A DNA stretch of 64,000 nucleotides, taken from positions 2,914,001 through 2,978,000 of the forward strand of contig NZ_CP163444.1 in the NCBI RefSeq assembly GCF_041053105.1. The letters are read 5' to 3'. Position 1 is the stretch's first letter, and each line of letters begins with the position of its first letter. The notes under the pieces are model-generated. The model saw only the letters and a list, made by a program, of their open reading frames with translations, ran no database searches and was not told where the DNA came from. Shown here in pieces: positions 27,711 through 38,970 of this stretch. The stretch comes from Streptomyces sp. R44. Lineage in GTDB: Bacteria > Actinomycetota > Actinomycetes > Streptomycetales > Streptomycetaceae. A program made the translations under genes and the position numbers.

Positions 27711-27731
27711 TCCGGGGAGTGCCTCCCCGGA
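27711..27731 (+). terminator. Terminator of the MBL-DUF3097 unit
   Basis: TCCGGGGAG (27711-27719) pairs perfectly with CTCCCCGGA (27723-27731) around a 3-nt loop, 21 bp past the DUF3097 stop. No U-run. Confidence 0.65.
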
Positions 27732-27899
27732 CCTCCGGCCCACGACCCGCACGAGGACCGTCGTCCCGGGACAGGGGTGTCCCGGCGTCTCGGGACTCCG
27801 GATCCGCGCCACGGCGGACGGGCCGTGCGAGCGTGGCGGAGTCCTCACCGGCGCCGTCCTTCCGCCGCGCCGCCACCGTCACGTCATCCGGAGGAATCC

Positions 27900-28274
27900 G
27901 TGTTCTCCCACCCCGCATTCACGAGGGCCGCACTGCTCGTGTCCGCCACCGCTGTCGCCGTGACGGGCCTGGCGGGCACCGCCAGTGCCCGCCCGGGCGC
28001 CCCCTACCTCTCGTACGGCAGCCAGGGCGAAGGCGTGAAGTGCGCCCAGATCGCGGTGAACTGGGCCAACGCCTACCCCGTCACCCTGGCCGAGGACGGC
28101 ATCTGGGGCGAGCGGACGCAGTGGGGCGTGGTCGCCTTCCAGCGCTGGAAGCTGGGTGACTCCCAGGCGGACGGCATCGTCGGGCCCAACACCGGCGACA
28201 AGATGCTGGAGACCCTGCGGCAGTACAACCCGGAGACGGCGAACTACTGCTACCGGTACCTGCCGAGCCACTGA
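27900..28274 (+). CDS. Secreted peptidoglycan-binding domain protein
   Basis: A 124-residue exported protein starting at a GTG with GGAGGA six nt upstream. The signal peptide (FTRAALLVSATAVAVTGLAG, cleavage near ASARP) is followed by a single PG_binding_1-like domain: LSYGSQGEGVKCAQIAVNWAN, DGIWGERTQWGVVAFQ and DGIVGPNTGDKML. Cys residues in the first and last part may form a disulfide. No catalytic domain is attached, so it probably acts as a free wall-binding protein. Confidence 0.88.
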   Translation: MFSHPAFTRAALLVSATAVAVTGLAGTASARPGAPYLSYGSQGEGVKCAQIAVNWANAYPVTLAEDGIWGERTQWGVVAFQRWKLGDSQADGIVGPNTGDKMLETLRQYNPETANYCYRYLPSH

Positions 28275-28282
28275 CGCCCCCA

Positions 28283-28311
28283 GGCGTGCCCCCCCGCCCC
28301 GGGGGCACGCC
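28283..28311 (+). terminator. Terminator after the peptidoglycan-binding gene
   Basis: Perfect 11-bp stem: GGCGTGCCCCC (28283-28293) with GGGGGCACGCC (28301-28311), 7-nt loop, 8 bp after the stop codon. It lies between converging genes (hemW on the other strand) and can serve both. Confidence 0.8.
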
Positions 28312-28397
28312 GGGCCCACCTCCGCGAAGCGCCCTTCGCCCCCTGGGGCCCGTCCGGGCCCTCATCCGCCGGACAGGCCTTGGTCCTGGTCCTGGTC

Positions 28398-29630
28398 CTA
28401 GTCCACCAGGTCCCGCACCACCGCGTCCGCCAGCAACCGCCCCCGCAGCGTCAGCACCGCCCGCCCCGCCTCGTACGACGAGGGGTCGAGCAGCCCCTCC
28501 CCCAGCGCCTTCCGCGACGCCGCGAGCCCCGCCGGCTTGAGGATCGACAGCTCGACGCCCTCCCGCAGCCGCAGCTCCAGGAGGATCCGCTCCACCCGCC
28601 GGTCCTCCTCCGCGAGGATCTCCCGGCCGGCCCCCGGCGACCGCCCGGCCGCGAGCGCGGCGGCGTACGCGCCGGGATGCTTCACGTTCCACCAGCGGAC
28701 GCCGCCCACGTGCGAGTGGGCGCCGGGCCCCGCGCCCCACCAGTCCGCGCCGCGCCAGTACAGCTCGTTGTGGAGGCAGCGCCCGGCCTCGGAGGTGGCC
28801 CAGTTGGACACCTCGTACCAGGAGAAGCCCGCCGCCTCGAAGGCCGCGTCGGCGATCAGATACCGGTCGGCGTGCACGTCGTCATCGGTCATGGGCACCT
28901 CACCGCGCCGGATGCGCCGGGCGAGCTGCGTCCCCTCCTCGACGATCAGCGCATAGGCGCTCACATGGTCGGGACCGGCCCCGATCGCCGCGTCCAGCGA
29001 GGCCCGCCAGTCGTCGTCGGACTCCCCGGGCGTGCCGTAGATGAGGTCGAGGTTGACGTGCTCGAACCCGGCGGCCCGCGCCTCCCCGACGCACGCCTCG
29101 GGACGCCCCGGCGTGTGCGTACGGTCGAGGATCTTCAGCACGTGCTGCTTGGCGCTCTGCATCCCGAAGGAGATCCGGTTGAAGCCCCCCTCCCGCAGCT
29201 CGGCGAGATAGGCGGGGTTCACGGAGTCCGGATTCGCCTCCGTCGTCACCTCGGCGTCGTCCGCGAGCCCGAACTCGTCCCGGATCGCCCCCAGCATCCG
29301 TACGAGGTCCCCGGCGGCGAGCAGCGTCGGCGTGCCGCCGCCGACGAAGACGGTCCGCACGGGCCGCGGGTCGTCCCCGAGGACCTTCCGGGCGAGCCGG
29401 ATCTCCTCGACGACCTGCTCGGCGTAGTTGTCGCGGGAGGCGAGCACTCCGCCCGTACCGCGCAGCTCACTCGCCGTGTACGTGTTGAAGTCGCAGTAGC
29501 CGCAGCGCGTCGCGCAGTACGGCACGTGCAGATAGAACCCGAGCGGCCGCTCCCCGGCTCCTTCGAGGGCACGCGGAGGCAGCGCCCCGTCGTCGGGAAC
29601 GGGCTCACCATCGGGCAGTACGGAAGGCAT
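28398..29630 (-). CDS. hemW: Radical SAM heme chaperone HemW
   Basis: A 410-residue radical SAM protein. The iron-sulfur motif is CATRCGYC (Cx3Cx2C) after YLHVPY, followed by FVGGGTPTLL. The heme-binding HNxxYW signature is present as LHNELYW, which separates HemW from true coproporphyrinogen dehydrogenase (HemN); it inserts heme into target proteins. The ATG at 29630 is used; an ATG three codons upstream is possible. Lies downstream of fadD on the same strand. Confidence 0.93.
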   Translation of the reverse strand: MPSVLPDGEPVPDDGALPPRALEGAGERPLGFYLHVPYCATRCGYCDFNTYTASELRGTGGVLASRDNYAEQVVEEIRLARKVLGDDPRPVRTVFVGGGTPTLLAAGDLVRMLGAIRDEFGLADDAEVTTEANPDSVNPAYLAELREGGFNRISFGMQSAKQHVLKILDRTHTPGRPEACVGEARAAGFEHVNLDLIYGTPGESDDDWRASLDAAIGAGPDHVSAYALIVEEGTQLARRIRRGEVPMTDDDVHADRYLIADAAFEAAGFSWYEVSNWATSEAGRCLHNELYWRGADWWGAGPGAHSHVGGVRWWNVKHPGAYAAALAAGRSPGAGREILAEEDRRVERILLELRLREGVELSILKPAGLAASRKALGEGLLDPSSYEAGRAVLTLRGRLLADAVVRDLVD

Positions 29631-29677
29631 GAGCCCCATTGTCCCGTACTGCCCGGGTGAAGGTCCTCCGCCGCTGC

Positions 29678-31555
<1,878 letters not shown>

Positions 31556-31598
31556 GACGTCCTCCGGGCGGCGGCGGTGCCTTCTGGTGGTTCGTAAC

Positions 31599-31612
31599 TA
31601 ACTGGCGAGTAA
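31599..31612 (-). promoter_or_regulatory. Candidate operator upstream of the acyl-CoA ligase
   Basis: TAACTGGCGAGTAA: a 14-bp near-palindrome (one mismatched pair), with the perfect core ACT-GGCG-AGT. The arms resemble operators of TetR-type fatty-acid regulators, though the cognate protein is not in the window. Confidence 0.5.
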
Positions 31613-31677
31613 CCTTCGAGCCGGGATCAGAGTAGAGGCCGGAATGCTGCCACGTAAGGGCCCACGGATAACGAACA

Positions 31678-31704
31678 GGCCCACGTGCGCTTCGCACGTG
31701 GGCC
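31678..31704 (-). terminator. Terminator of lepA
   Basis: Perfect 12-bp stem GGCCCACGTGCG (31678-31689) with CGCACGTGGGCC (31693-31704) and a 3-nt loop, 36 bp past the lepA stop; TGTTCGTT follows on the transcribed strand. Confidence 0.85.
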
Positions 31705-31740
31705 CATTCGGTGCATAAGGCAGCTACTCCTGCCCGCCGG

Positions 31741-33606
31741 CTACTTCTTCTTGCCGGAGGACTCGTCGCTCGACAGCACGGCGATGAAGGCCTCCTGGGG
31801 CACCTCCACCGAGCCGACCATCTTCATGCGCTTCTTGCCTTCCTTCTGCTTCTCCAGCAGCTTCCGCTTACGGGAGATGTCACCGCCGTAGCACTTGGCG
31901 AGGACGTCCTTCCGGATGGCGCGGATGGTCTCGCGGGCGATGACCCGGGAGCCGATGGCGGCCTGGATGGGCACCTCGAAGGCCTGCCGCGGGATGAGCT
32001 CGCGCAGCTTGGCGACGAGCCGGACACCGTAGGCGTACGCGGCGTCCTTGTGGGTGACGGCCGAGAAGGCGTCGACCTTGTCGCCGTGCAGCAGGATGTC
32101 GACCTTGACCAGGCTGGAGGCCTGCTCGCCGGTGGGCTCGTAGTCGAGCGAGGCGTAACCGCGGGTCTTGGACTTCAGCTGGTCGAAGAAGTCGAAGACG
32201 ATCTCGGCGAGGGGCAGGGTGTAGCGGATCTCCACCCGGTCCTCGGAGAGGTAGTCCATGCCGATCAGGGTGCCGCGACGGGTCTGGCAGAGCTCCATGA
32301 TCGCGCCGATGAACTCGCTCGGGGCGAGGATCGTGGCGCGCACGACGGGCTCGAACACGTCGCTGATCTTGCCCTCGGGGAACTCGCTCGGGTTGGTGAC
32401 GGTGTGCTCGCTGCCGTCCTCCATCACGACGCGGTAGACCACGTTCGGCGCGGTGGCGATCAGGTCGAGCCCGAACTCGCGCTCCAGACGCTCACGGATC
32501 ACGTCGAGGTGGAGCAGACCGAGGAAGCCGACGCGGAAGCCGAAGCCGAGCGCGGCGGAGGTCTCCGGCTCGTAGACCAGCGCGGCGTCGTTGAGCTGCA
32601 GCTTGTCGAGGGCCTCGCGGAGGTCCGGGTACTCGGAGCCGTCCAGCGGGTAGAGGCCCGAGAAGACCATCGGCTTCGGGTCCTTGTAACCGCCGAGCGG
32701 CTCGGTGGCGCCCTGGTTCAGGGAGGTGATCGTGTCACCGACCTTGGACTGACGGACGTCCTTCACGCCGGTGATGATGTAGCCCACCTCGCCGACGCCG
32801 AGACCGTCGGACGACGTCATCTCGGGCGAGGAGACACCGATCTCCAGGAGCTCGTGGGTGGCTCCGGTCGACATCATCCGGATGCGCTCACGCTTGTTGA
32901 GCTGCCCGTCGACGACACGCACGTAGGTCACGACACCCCGGTAGGAGTCGTAGACGGAGTCGAAGATCATCGCGCGGGCGGGGGCGTCGGCGACACCGAC
33001 CGGGGCCGGAACGTCCTGGACCACGCGGTCGAGGAGCGCCTCGACGCCCATGCCGGTCTTCGCGGAGACCTTGAGGACGTCCTCCGGCTGGCAGCCGATG
33101 AGGTTCGCGAGCTCTTCGGAGAACTTCTCGGGCTGGGCGGCCGGCAGGTCGATCTTGTTGAGCACGGGAACGATCGTGAGGTCGTTCTCCATCGCGAGGT
33201 ACAGGTTCGCGAGCGTCTGCGCCTCGATGCCCTGCGCGGCGTCGACGAGCAGGATCGTGCCCTCACAGGCGGCCAGCGAGCGCGAGACCTCATACGTGAA
33301 GTCGACGTGCCCGGGAGTGTCGATCATGTTCAGGATGTGCGTATTGCCCTGAGCCGGCCCCTCGGTCGGCGCCCACGGCAGCCGGACCGCCTGGGACTTG
33401 ATCGTGATGCCGCGCTCCCGCTCGATGTCCATGCGGTCGAGGTACTGGGCACGCATCTGCCGCTGGTCGACCACACCGGTCAGCTGGAGCATCCGGTCGG
33501 CGAGCGTGGACTTGCCGTGGTCGATGTGCGCGATGATGCAGAAGTTGCGGATCAGAGCCGGGTCGGTACGGCTCGGCTCGGGCACGTTGGTAGGAGTCGC
33601 GGGCAC
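31741..33606 (-). CDS. lepA: Elongation factor 4 (LepA)
   Basis: A 621-residue ribosome-associated GTPase that back-translocates or rescues stalled ribosomes and aids 30S assembly. G1 [10 protein letters not shown]3 DTPGHVDF, G4 NKIDLP; C-terminal LepA-specific domain near [18 protein letters not shown]. The GTG at 33606 is used because conservation begins just after it ([15 protein letters not shown]); no strong ribosome site is seen. Divergent from rpsT, as in other actinomycetes. Confidence 0.97.
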   Translation of the reverse strand: MPATPTNVPEPSRTDPALIRNFCIIAHIDHGKSTLADRMLQLTGVVDQRQMRAQYLDRMDIERERGITIKSQAVRLPWAPTEGPAQGNTHILNMIDTPGHVDFTYEVSRSLAACEGTILLVDAAQGIEAQTLANLYLAMENDLTIVPVLNKIDLPAAQPEKFSEELANLIGCQPEDVLKVSAKTGMGVEALLDRVVQDVPAPVGVADAPARAMIFDSVYDSYRGVVTYVRVVDGQLNKRERIRMMSTGATHELLEIGVSSPEMTSSDGLGVGEVGYIITGVKDVRQSKVGDTITSLNQGATEPLGGYKDPKPMVFSGLYPLDGSEYPDLREALDKLQLNDAALVYEPETSAALGFGFRVGFLGLLHLDVIRERLEREFGLDLIATAPNVVYRVVMEDGSEHTVTNPSEFPEGKISDVFEPVVRATILAPSEFIGAIMELCQTRRGTLIGMDYLSEDRVEIRYTLPLAEIVFDFFDQLKSKTRGYASLDYEPTGEQASSLVKVDILLHGDKVDAFSAVTHKDAAYAYGVRLVAKLRELIPRQAFEVPIQAAIGSRVIARETIRAIRKDVLAKCYGGDISRKRKLLEKQKEGKKRMKMVGSVEVPQEAFIAVLSSDESSGKKK

Positions 33607-33684
33607 GCAGGGATCTCGTCTCGGGCGATGTTCAGAACGGATACGTAGACACCATGGTCCCATGCCCGCCGCCCTGTGCCCGGT

Positions 33685-33714
33685 TTGGGCGGCCCCGAGG
33701 GTGGCTGATACTGT
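33685..33714 (+). promoter_or_regulatory. Candidate promoter of rpsT
   Basis: TTGGGC (33685-33690) and TACTGT (33709-33714) are spaced 18 bp, about 75 bp before the rpsT start. Reasonable match to a streptomycete housekeeping promoter, but not unique. Confidence 0.4.
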
Positions 33715-33791
33715 GGACAGCTGTGTCTCGCATGCCCTCTCAGCTGCGGGGCGCATCCAGAAGGAACATCGAACCTGTAAAGGCTCTTTTC

Positions 33792-34058
33792 GTGGCGAAC
33801 ATCAAGTCCCAGATCAAGCGGAACAAGACGAACGAGAAGGCGCGCCTGCGCAACAAGGCCGTCAAGTCCTCGCTCAAGACCGCGATCCGCAAGGCCCGTG
33901 AGGCTGTCGCCGCCGGCGACCTCGAGAAGGCCACCGTTGCCACTCGCGCCGCCTCGCGTCAGCTCGACAAGGCTGTCTCGAAGGGTGTCATCCACAAGAA
34001 CGCCGCCGCCAACAAGAAGTCGGCGCTGGCCACCAAGGTTGCCTCCCTCCAGGGCTGA
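33792..34058 (+). CDS. rpsT: 30S ribosomal protein S20
   Basis: An 88-residue, highly basic protein that binds 16S rRNA early in 30S assembly. It starts from GTG ([18 protein letters not shown]) and contains [15 protein letters not shown]. Length and sequence are typical. Divergent from lepA and followed by a strong hairpin. Confidence 0.98.
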   Translation: MANIKSQIKRNKTNEKARLRNKAVKSSLKTAIRKAREAVAAGDLEKATVATRAASRQLDKAVSKGVIHKNAAANKKSALATKVASLQG

Positions 34059-34177
34059 GCTCTGATGTGATCGGCCGTACGGGACCCAGCGGGCCCTCTA
34101 CCCCGCTCCCGCCCGGCCACCCGGACTCGCGCGCGGACGCGTTCGCCACGCGGGCGCGAGACCACCATCTGTAACGC

Positions 34178-34221
34178 CGAAGGCCCCATTGCCTCCTTCC
34201 CCAGGAGCGATGGGGCCTTCG
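34178..34221 (+). terminator. Terminator after rpsT
   Basis: CGAAGGCCCCAT (34178-34189) pairs perfectly with ATGGGGCCTTCG (34210-34221) over a 20-nt loop. It lies 120 bp past the rpsT stop. No U-run. Confidence 0.7.
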
Positions 34222-34552
34222 CCGTACGCCACCGACCACGACGCCCAGGACGCACGGCGCGAAGCCGGCCCGACGGGCCGCGCCTGGGGGAGGCGGCGCG
34301 AAACTGCCACCCCACTGGGAAGGTTCGAGGGCCCGCCCCCAGCAGGAAGGCGGCGCGAAGCTGCCGCCCCACTGGGGGTCCGGGGGCGGAGCCCCCGGAG
34401 GAACCCGCCTCAACCCCCACCAGCCCCCGGCAGGGTTTCGGGAAGGGGCGGGGTGGGGGAGCCGCCGGACGGCACCCCACAGCGCCCGCACCGACGAGGA
34501 ACCCCCCGCACCGCACGGGCAACCCGCGCCGCACGGCACCCCGCGCCGCCGG
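34222..34552. other. Noncoding spacer with repeats between rpsT and holA
   Basis: About 330 bp with no credible gene. It holds two 29-bp direct repeats (34292-34320 and 34349-34377; 26 of 29 identical, beginning GGCGGCGCGAA and containing CTGCC-CCCCACTGGG) and a GC hairpin CCGGGGGC-GGA-GCCCCCGG (34380-34398) of a kind often scattered in Streptomyces intergenic DNA. Confidence 0.7.
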
Positions 34553-35542
34553 CTAGCCCCGCCGCATCCTCGCCGCCCGCGCCACCGCGACCACCGCCTT
34601 CTCCAGGGCGTACTCCGGGTCGTCGCCCCCGCCCTTCACCCCCGCGTCCGCGTCCGCGATCGCCCGCAGCGCCAGCGACACCCCGTCGGGCGTCCAGCCG
34701 CGCATCTGCTGCCGTACGCGGTCGATCTTCCAGGGCGGCATGCCCAGCTCCCGCGCCAGGTCGGCCGGCCGCCCGCCCCGCGCCGAGGAGAGCTTGCCGA
34801 TCGCCCGTACGCCCTGGGCCAGCGCGCTGGTGATGAGCACGGGCGCGACCCCGGTCGAGAGGGACCAGCGCAGGGCCTCCAGGGCCTCCGCCGCCCGCCC
34901 CTCGACGGCACGGTCCGCGACGTTGAAGGAGGAGGCCTCGGCGCGACCCGTGTAGTACCGCCCGACGACCGCCTCGTCGATCGTCCCGTCCACGTCGGCC
35001 GTGAGCTGGGAGACCGCGGAGGCGAGCTCCCGCAGATCGCTGCCGATCGAGTCGACGAGCGCCTGGCAGGCCTCGGGCGTGGCCGACCGCCCAAGGGTCC
35101 GGAACTCCTGCCGTACGAACGTCAGCCGTTCCGCCGGCTTGGTCGTCTTCGGGCAGGCGACCTCCCGGGCCCCGGCCTTGCGCGCCGCGTCGAGCAGCCC
35201 CTTGCCCTTGGCGCCGCCGGCGTGGAGCAGGACGAGTGAGATGTCCTCGATCGGGTCGGCCAGGTACGCCTTGACGTCCTTGACCGTGTCGGCGGACAGG
35301 TCCTGTGCGTTCCGCACGACCAGCACCTTGCGCTCGGCGAAGAGCGAGGGACTGGTGAGCTCGGCCAGCCCCCCGGGCTGGAGCTGGTCGGGGGTGAGGT
35401 CGCGCACGTCCGTGTCGGCGTCGGCGGCCCGCGCGGCCGCCACCACCTCCTGGACGGCTCGGTCGAGGAGCAGGTCCTCCTGCCCCACGGCGAGCGTCAC
35501 GGGGCCGAGGAGGTCGTCGGGGGAAGTCTTTCTGGTGGCCAT
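34553..35542 (-). CDS. holA: DNA polymerase III subunit delta
   Basis: A 329-residue clamp-loader subunit that opens the beta sliding clamp. N-terminal ATPase-like domain with VGQEDLLLDRAVQEVV and KVLVVRNAQDL, and the C-terminal collar domain with MPPWKIDRVRQQMRGW. ATG at 35542 (MATRKTSPDD) preferred to an upstream start six codons away. Between rpsT and comEC blocks, as in related genomes. Confidence 0.95.
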   Translation of the reverse strand: MATRKTSPDDLLGPVTLAVGQEDLLLDRAVQEVVAAARAADADTDVRDLTPDQLQPGGLAELTSPSLFAERKVLVVRNAQDLSADTVKDVKAYLADPIEDISLVLLHAGGAKGKGLLDAARKAGAREVACPKTTKPAERLTFVRQEFRTLGRSATPEACQALVDSIGSDLRELASAVSQLTADVDGTIDEAVVGRYYTGRAEASSFNVADRAVEGRAAEALEALRWSLSTGVAPVLITSALAQGVRAIGKLSSARGGRPADLARELGMPPWKIDRVRQQMRGWTPDGVSLALRAIADADAGVKGGGDDPEYALEKAVVAVARAARMRRG

Positions 35543-35604
35543 CGCGATCCAGCATCCCACGGGCCACTGACACCACCGCCCGCGAAGGGGACGAGAATGG
35601 CGGG

Positions 35605-35847
35605 GTGAGTGAACGACACGTACTGGTACTCCCCGACCGCGACGCCGCCGAGGAGGTCGCCGGGGAGCTCCCCGACCGTTTCGGCCTGGCCGAGGAACCG
35701 CAGCTCGTACGGGACGCCCTGGCCGGGGAGGACGACGCCGAGGACGCGCAGTGGCTGGTGGTCGTGGAGGACCCGGAGGCCCGCCTCGACCCGGCGGCGC
35801 TCGACGAGCTGGCCGCCGAGTACGAGGGCTGGCTGGAAGCCCCGTAG
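35605..35847 (+). CDS. Small acidic protein of unknown function
   Basis: An 80-residue acidic protein (about 25 Asp/Glu) starting at GTG, MSERHVLVLPDRDAAEEVAG, ending YEGWLEAP. No motif is recognised. Codon use is typical of the genome. Divergent from holA, with 62 bp between starts; converges with the YceI gene. Confidence 0.7.
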   Translation: MSERHVLVLPDRDAAEEVAGELPDRFGLAEEPQLVRDALAGEDDAEDAQWLVVVEDPEARLDPAALDELAAEYEGWLEAP

Positions 35848-35863
35848 GGCCCGGCGGCGCCCG

Positions 35864-36748
35864 TCAGCTCTTCTTGGGGACGATCTGGACGTCGAGGTCG
35901 ATGCTGATGCTGGACCCGACCGCCGCGATCCCCCGGGCGAGCAGCGTCTGCCAGGTGAGCGTGAAGTCCTCGCGGTGCAGCTCGGTCGTGGCCCGGCAGG
36001 CGCCCCGGGTCTCGCCCTCCAGGCCGTTCCCGAGGCCCAGATACTGGGTGTCCAGGGTCACCGTGCGGCTCACGCCGTGGAGGGTGAGCGCCCCGGTGAC
36101 GGCCCAGCGGCTGCCGCCCCGGTGGACGAAGCGCTCGCTGAAGAACTCCAGCGTCGGGTAGGCGCCGACGTCGAGGAAGTCGCCGGAGCGCAGGTGGTCG
36201 TCGCGCATCTGCACACCGGTGTCGATGGAGGCCGCGTCGATGACGACGTGCATCGCCGACTGCTCCATGCGCTCGGCGATCCGCACCGCGCCCGCGAAGC
36301 TGTTGAACCGGCCGTGGATCCTGGCGAGGCCGATGTGGCGCGCGGTGAAGCCGATCTGCGAGTGCAGGGGGTCGATCTCCCAGTCGCCCGGCTCCGGGAG
36401 CTGCGGCTGGGGCGCGACCTGGAGCAGGACGTCCCCGAGGCCCTCGTGCTCGCCCTCGGTGACGACGGCGCTGCCGTGGTAGGGCGTGTAGCCCTCGGAG
36501 GTGATGGCGACCCGGTACTCGCCCGCCGGCACGGTCGCGAGGACCGTGCCGTACGGGTCGGTCTCGCCGCCCAGGACCTTGCGGCCCGCCGTGTCGCTGA
36601 CGACGAACTCGGCCTGGCGGACGGGTTCGTACACGGGGTCGAGGACCCGGCAGCTGAGCACGCCCGCCGAGGAGGGGACGGCGAGACCGGCGAGCGGACC
36701 GCCGCGGACGGCTCCCGCCGCACGCTTCCCGAAGAGACGATCGAACAT
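35864..36748 (-). CDS. YceI-family protein with N-terminal carboxypeptidase-regulatory-like domain
   Basis: A 294-residue protein. Residues about 30-115 form a beta-sandwich resembling CarboxypepD_reg (GTVLATVPAGEYRVAITSEGY); residues about 120-294 are a YceI lipocalin-like domain (WEIDPLHSQIGFTARHIGLA, MRDDHLRSGDFLDV, VTGALTLHGVSRTVTLD). YceI domains bind isoprenoid chains. No signal peptide is present, unlike E. coli YceI, so it is probably cytosolic. Confidence 0.88.
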   Translation of the reverse strand: MFDRLFGKRAAGAVRGGPLAGLAVPSSAGVLSCRVLDPVYEPVRQAEFVVSDTAGRKVLGGETDPYGTVLATVPAGEYRVAITSEGYTPYHGSAVVTEGEHEGLGDVLLQVAPQPQLPEPGDWEIDPLHSQIGFTARHIGLARIHGRFNSFAGAVRIAERMEQSAMHVVIDAASIDTGVQMRDDHLRSGDFLDVGAYPTLEFFSERFVHRGGSRWAVTGALTLHGVSRTVTLDTQYLGLGNGLEGETRGACRATTELHREDFTLTWQTLLARGIAAVGSSISIDLDVQIVPKKS

Positions 36749-36862
36749 TCTTCACGCACCCCCGTGCGACTCGTTCACTATGCAACGAAGTGGCATTCGA
36801 TCACCGTTGAGCCGTTCGAGGCAAACGGGGCAAGTGGAGGCAAGTGTTACCGAGGGTCCGAA

Positions 36863-37657
36863 TTAGGCATTCCGCTTACGCACGGTCGGCAGCACGTCGA
36901 GCTCGATGCCGAAGAGCTCCCGGTACGCGCTCCTCACCTCGTCGTCGCCGTCGAGGATCCGCTCCTCGCGCTCGCCGCCCGCGCGGGTGATCAGCTTCGG
37001 CGCGCTGAGGGTGATCCGGCCGTCCTCGGTGAGCCGGGAACAGATGAGGGACCGCGGAAAGTGCGAGTCGGGCGAGGTCTGGTGGTACCAGGCGCCCGCC
37101 GTGAAGTCGGCGAGCTCCCGCGGCCGCCGCTCCAGCCGGTACTGCGGCTTCCCGTCCCGGAGCACGTCCAGATCGCCCTCCGCGGTCTCCACGATCCGGA
37201 AGACCCCGCCCGGGTCCGCCTGGTCGTCGCGCGCGTCGAAGGCCAGCGGGTAGTGGCTGTGGTCGCCGAACCCGACGTCGGCCAGCCACCGCTCCCCCTC
37301 CGCCGTCTCCACCAGCAGCGCCATGTGGTCGTACGGGATGCCCGGCGCCCCGTCCGGCCCGATCACCCGCGCCTGGAGCAGCGCGACCTCGTATCCGAGC
37401 CCCCGCAGCAGTACGGCGAACGCCGTGTTGACCTCGTAGCAGAACCCGCCCCTCCGGGCGCCCACCACCTTGTCGAGGAGCGCCTTCTCGTCCAGGACGA
37501 CGGGCTCGCCGAGGTGGATGGAGAGGTTCTCGAAAGGCACGGTCCGCAGGTGCCGCAGATGCAGCTCGCGCAGCGCGGCGGCGTCCGCGGCCGCCGGCCG
37601 CTCCGCCCCGATGCGGCGGAGATAGGCGTCGATGGCGGCAGGTTCATGTGTGGTCAT
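36863..37657 (-). CDS. Arylamine N-acetyltransferase
   Basis: A 264-residue enzyme that transfers acetyl from acetyl-CoA to arylamines or hydrazines; family members also close amide macrocycles in ansamycin biosynthesis. The catalytic triad is complete: Cys73 in RRGGFCYEVN, His111 in PYDHMALLV and Asp127 in LADVGFGDH. The ATG at 37657 gives the canonical length. Follows the MFS exporter gene with about 45 bp between; together with ArsR regulator and exporter it may form a detoxification set (inference). Confidence 0.93.
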   Translation of the reverse strand: MTTHEPAAIDAYLRRIGAERPAAADAAALRELHLRHLRTVPFENLSIHLGEPVVLDEKALLDKVVGARRGGFCYEVNTAFAVLLRGLGYEVALLQARVIGPDGAPGIPYDHMALLVETAEGERWLADVGFGDHSHYPLAFDARDDQADPGGVFRIVETAEGDLDVLRDGKPQYRLERRPRELADFTAGAWYHQTSPDSHFPRSLICSRLTEDGRITLSAPKLITRAGGEREERILDGDDEVRSAYRELFGIELDVLPTVRKRNA

Positions 37658-37702
37658 ACCGGCAGTCTGCCTCCCCATGATCCACACCTCACTCCCCTTT
37701 CC

Positions 37703-38965
37703 CTATCCCACAGGCACGGATTCCCCTTCCCTCACGGGAAGTTCCCGCATCTTCGGCAGCGGCGAGGGCAGCAGCCAGAGCACGGCGAGGACTGCTCCGA
37801 CGGTGGCGATCCACAGCGTGGGGCGCAGCCCGATCGCGGTGCCGAGCAGACCGCCGGCGAGCGCGCCGAGCGGGCGGAAACCGTGGTTGAGCGTGCGGAA
37901 GGCGCCCATGACCCTCGCTCGCACGGCGTCGGGTATCGCCGCCATCTGGAACGATCCCGCGGCGACGTCCACGATCATCACCCCGGCGCAGGAGAGGAAC
38001 TCCGCGACGAACAGGACGCCCATCACCAGCGGAAGCGGACCGCCCGCCAGGGGCACCAGGAGCAGCGGTGTCGTGAATCCGAGGAAGCCGAGGACGAGCG
38101 AGCCCCCGATCCCGATCCGCCGGACGACCGCCCCGCTCCACAACGCCCCGAGAAGGCCGCCCACGGCTCCGGCCGCGAGCACGAGGCCGAGCAGGCCCGC
38201 GCCGATGCCGAGTTCGGTGGTCGCGTACAGCACGAAGAGGGTGCTGAACATGAAGTTGAAGAACTGGACCGTGCCGGAGGCCGCGAAGAGGGCGCGCATC
38301 GAACGCTCCCGGACCACCCAGCGCAGCCCCTCGGTGAAGTGCCCCTTGGCGACGGGCGCCGGCGGAGGCTCGACCGGCTTGACCCGGGTCAGGTATCCGG
38401 CCGACGCCAGATACGTGAGGGCGTCCGCGACCAGCGCGAACGGCGCGGTGAGGAACTGCACGAGCAGACCCCCGACACCGGGTCCCGCCAGCCAGGCCAT
38501 CGAACGGCTGCCGTTGACCAGCGAGTTCGCCTGGACATAACGCTCGGTGGGGACGAGGGCGACGAACAGCGTGGTGTTGCAGACCTCGAAGAGCACGGTG
38601 AGCGCGCCGACCCCGAAGGCCACCGCGTACAGCTGACCGAGCGTCAGCGAGTCCAGCGCGTAGGCGACGGGGAGGGTCAGCAACAGCGCCGCCCGCGCGA
38701 TGTCGGCCGCGATCATGGCGCGCCTGCGGCTCCTCTGCCGGTCGGCCCAGGCGCCGAGCGGCAGGTTGAGCAGCAGGGCGGGCAGGAGTTCGGCCGTCTT
38801 GAGCAGGCCCATCGCCGTGGCGTCCGCGCCGAGGACCAGGACGGCGGCGAGCGGGATCGCGATGAGCGAGATCTGGTCCCCGGCGAGGGAGACGGTCTGG
38901 CCGGTCCAGTAGCGGCGGAAGGTGCGCTCGCGCAGCAGCGCCGGTACGCGTTCCACGAGGGCCAT
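37703..38965 (-). CDS. MFS exporter (MFS_3/enterobactin-exporter-like)
   Basis: A 420-residue permease with about 12 transmembrane helices. RYWTGQTVSLAGDQIS begins TM1 and LGAWADRQRSRRRAM is the loop 2-3 motif. The ATG at 38965 has GAGGAG eight nt upstream; a GTG at 38974 overlaps the regulator stop (GTGA) and is the alternative. Cotranscribed with the ArsR-type regulator. Substrate unknown. Confidence 0.88.
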   Translation of the reverse strand: MALVERVPALLRERTFRRYWTGQTVSLAGDQISLIAIPLAAVLVLGADATAMGLLKTAELLPALLLNLPLGAWADRQRSRRRAMIAADIARAALLLTLPVAYALDSLTLGQLYAVAFGVGALTVLFEVCNTTLFVALVPTERYVQANSLVNGSRSMAWLAGPGVGGLLVQFLTAPFALVADALTYLASAGYLTRVKPVEPPPAPVAKGHFTEGLRWVVRERSMRALFAASGTVQFFNFMFSTLFVLYATTELGIGAGLLGLVLAAGAVGGLLGALWSGAVVRRIGIGGSLVLGFLGFTTPLLLVPLAGGPLPLVMGVLFVAEFLSCAGVMIVDVAAGSFQMAAIPDAVRARVMGAFRTLNHGFRPLGALAGGLLGTAIGLRPTLWIATVGAVLAVLWLLPSPLPKMRELPVREGESVPVG

Positions 38966-38970
38966 CTCGG

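Noticed and set aside
34098..34539. Several open frames in the rpsT-holA spacer
   Set aside because: Overlapping frames on both strands with Gly/Arg/Pro composition, crossing the terminator and the 29-bp repeats; no sign of coding constraint.
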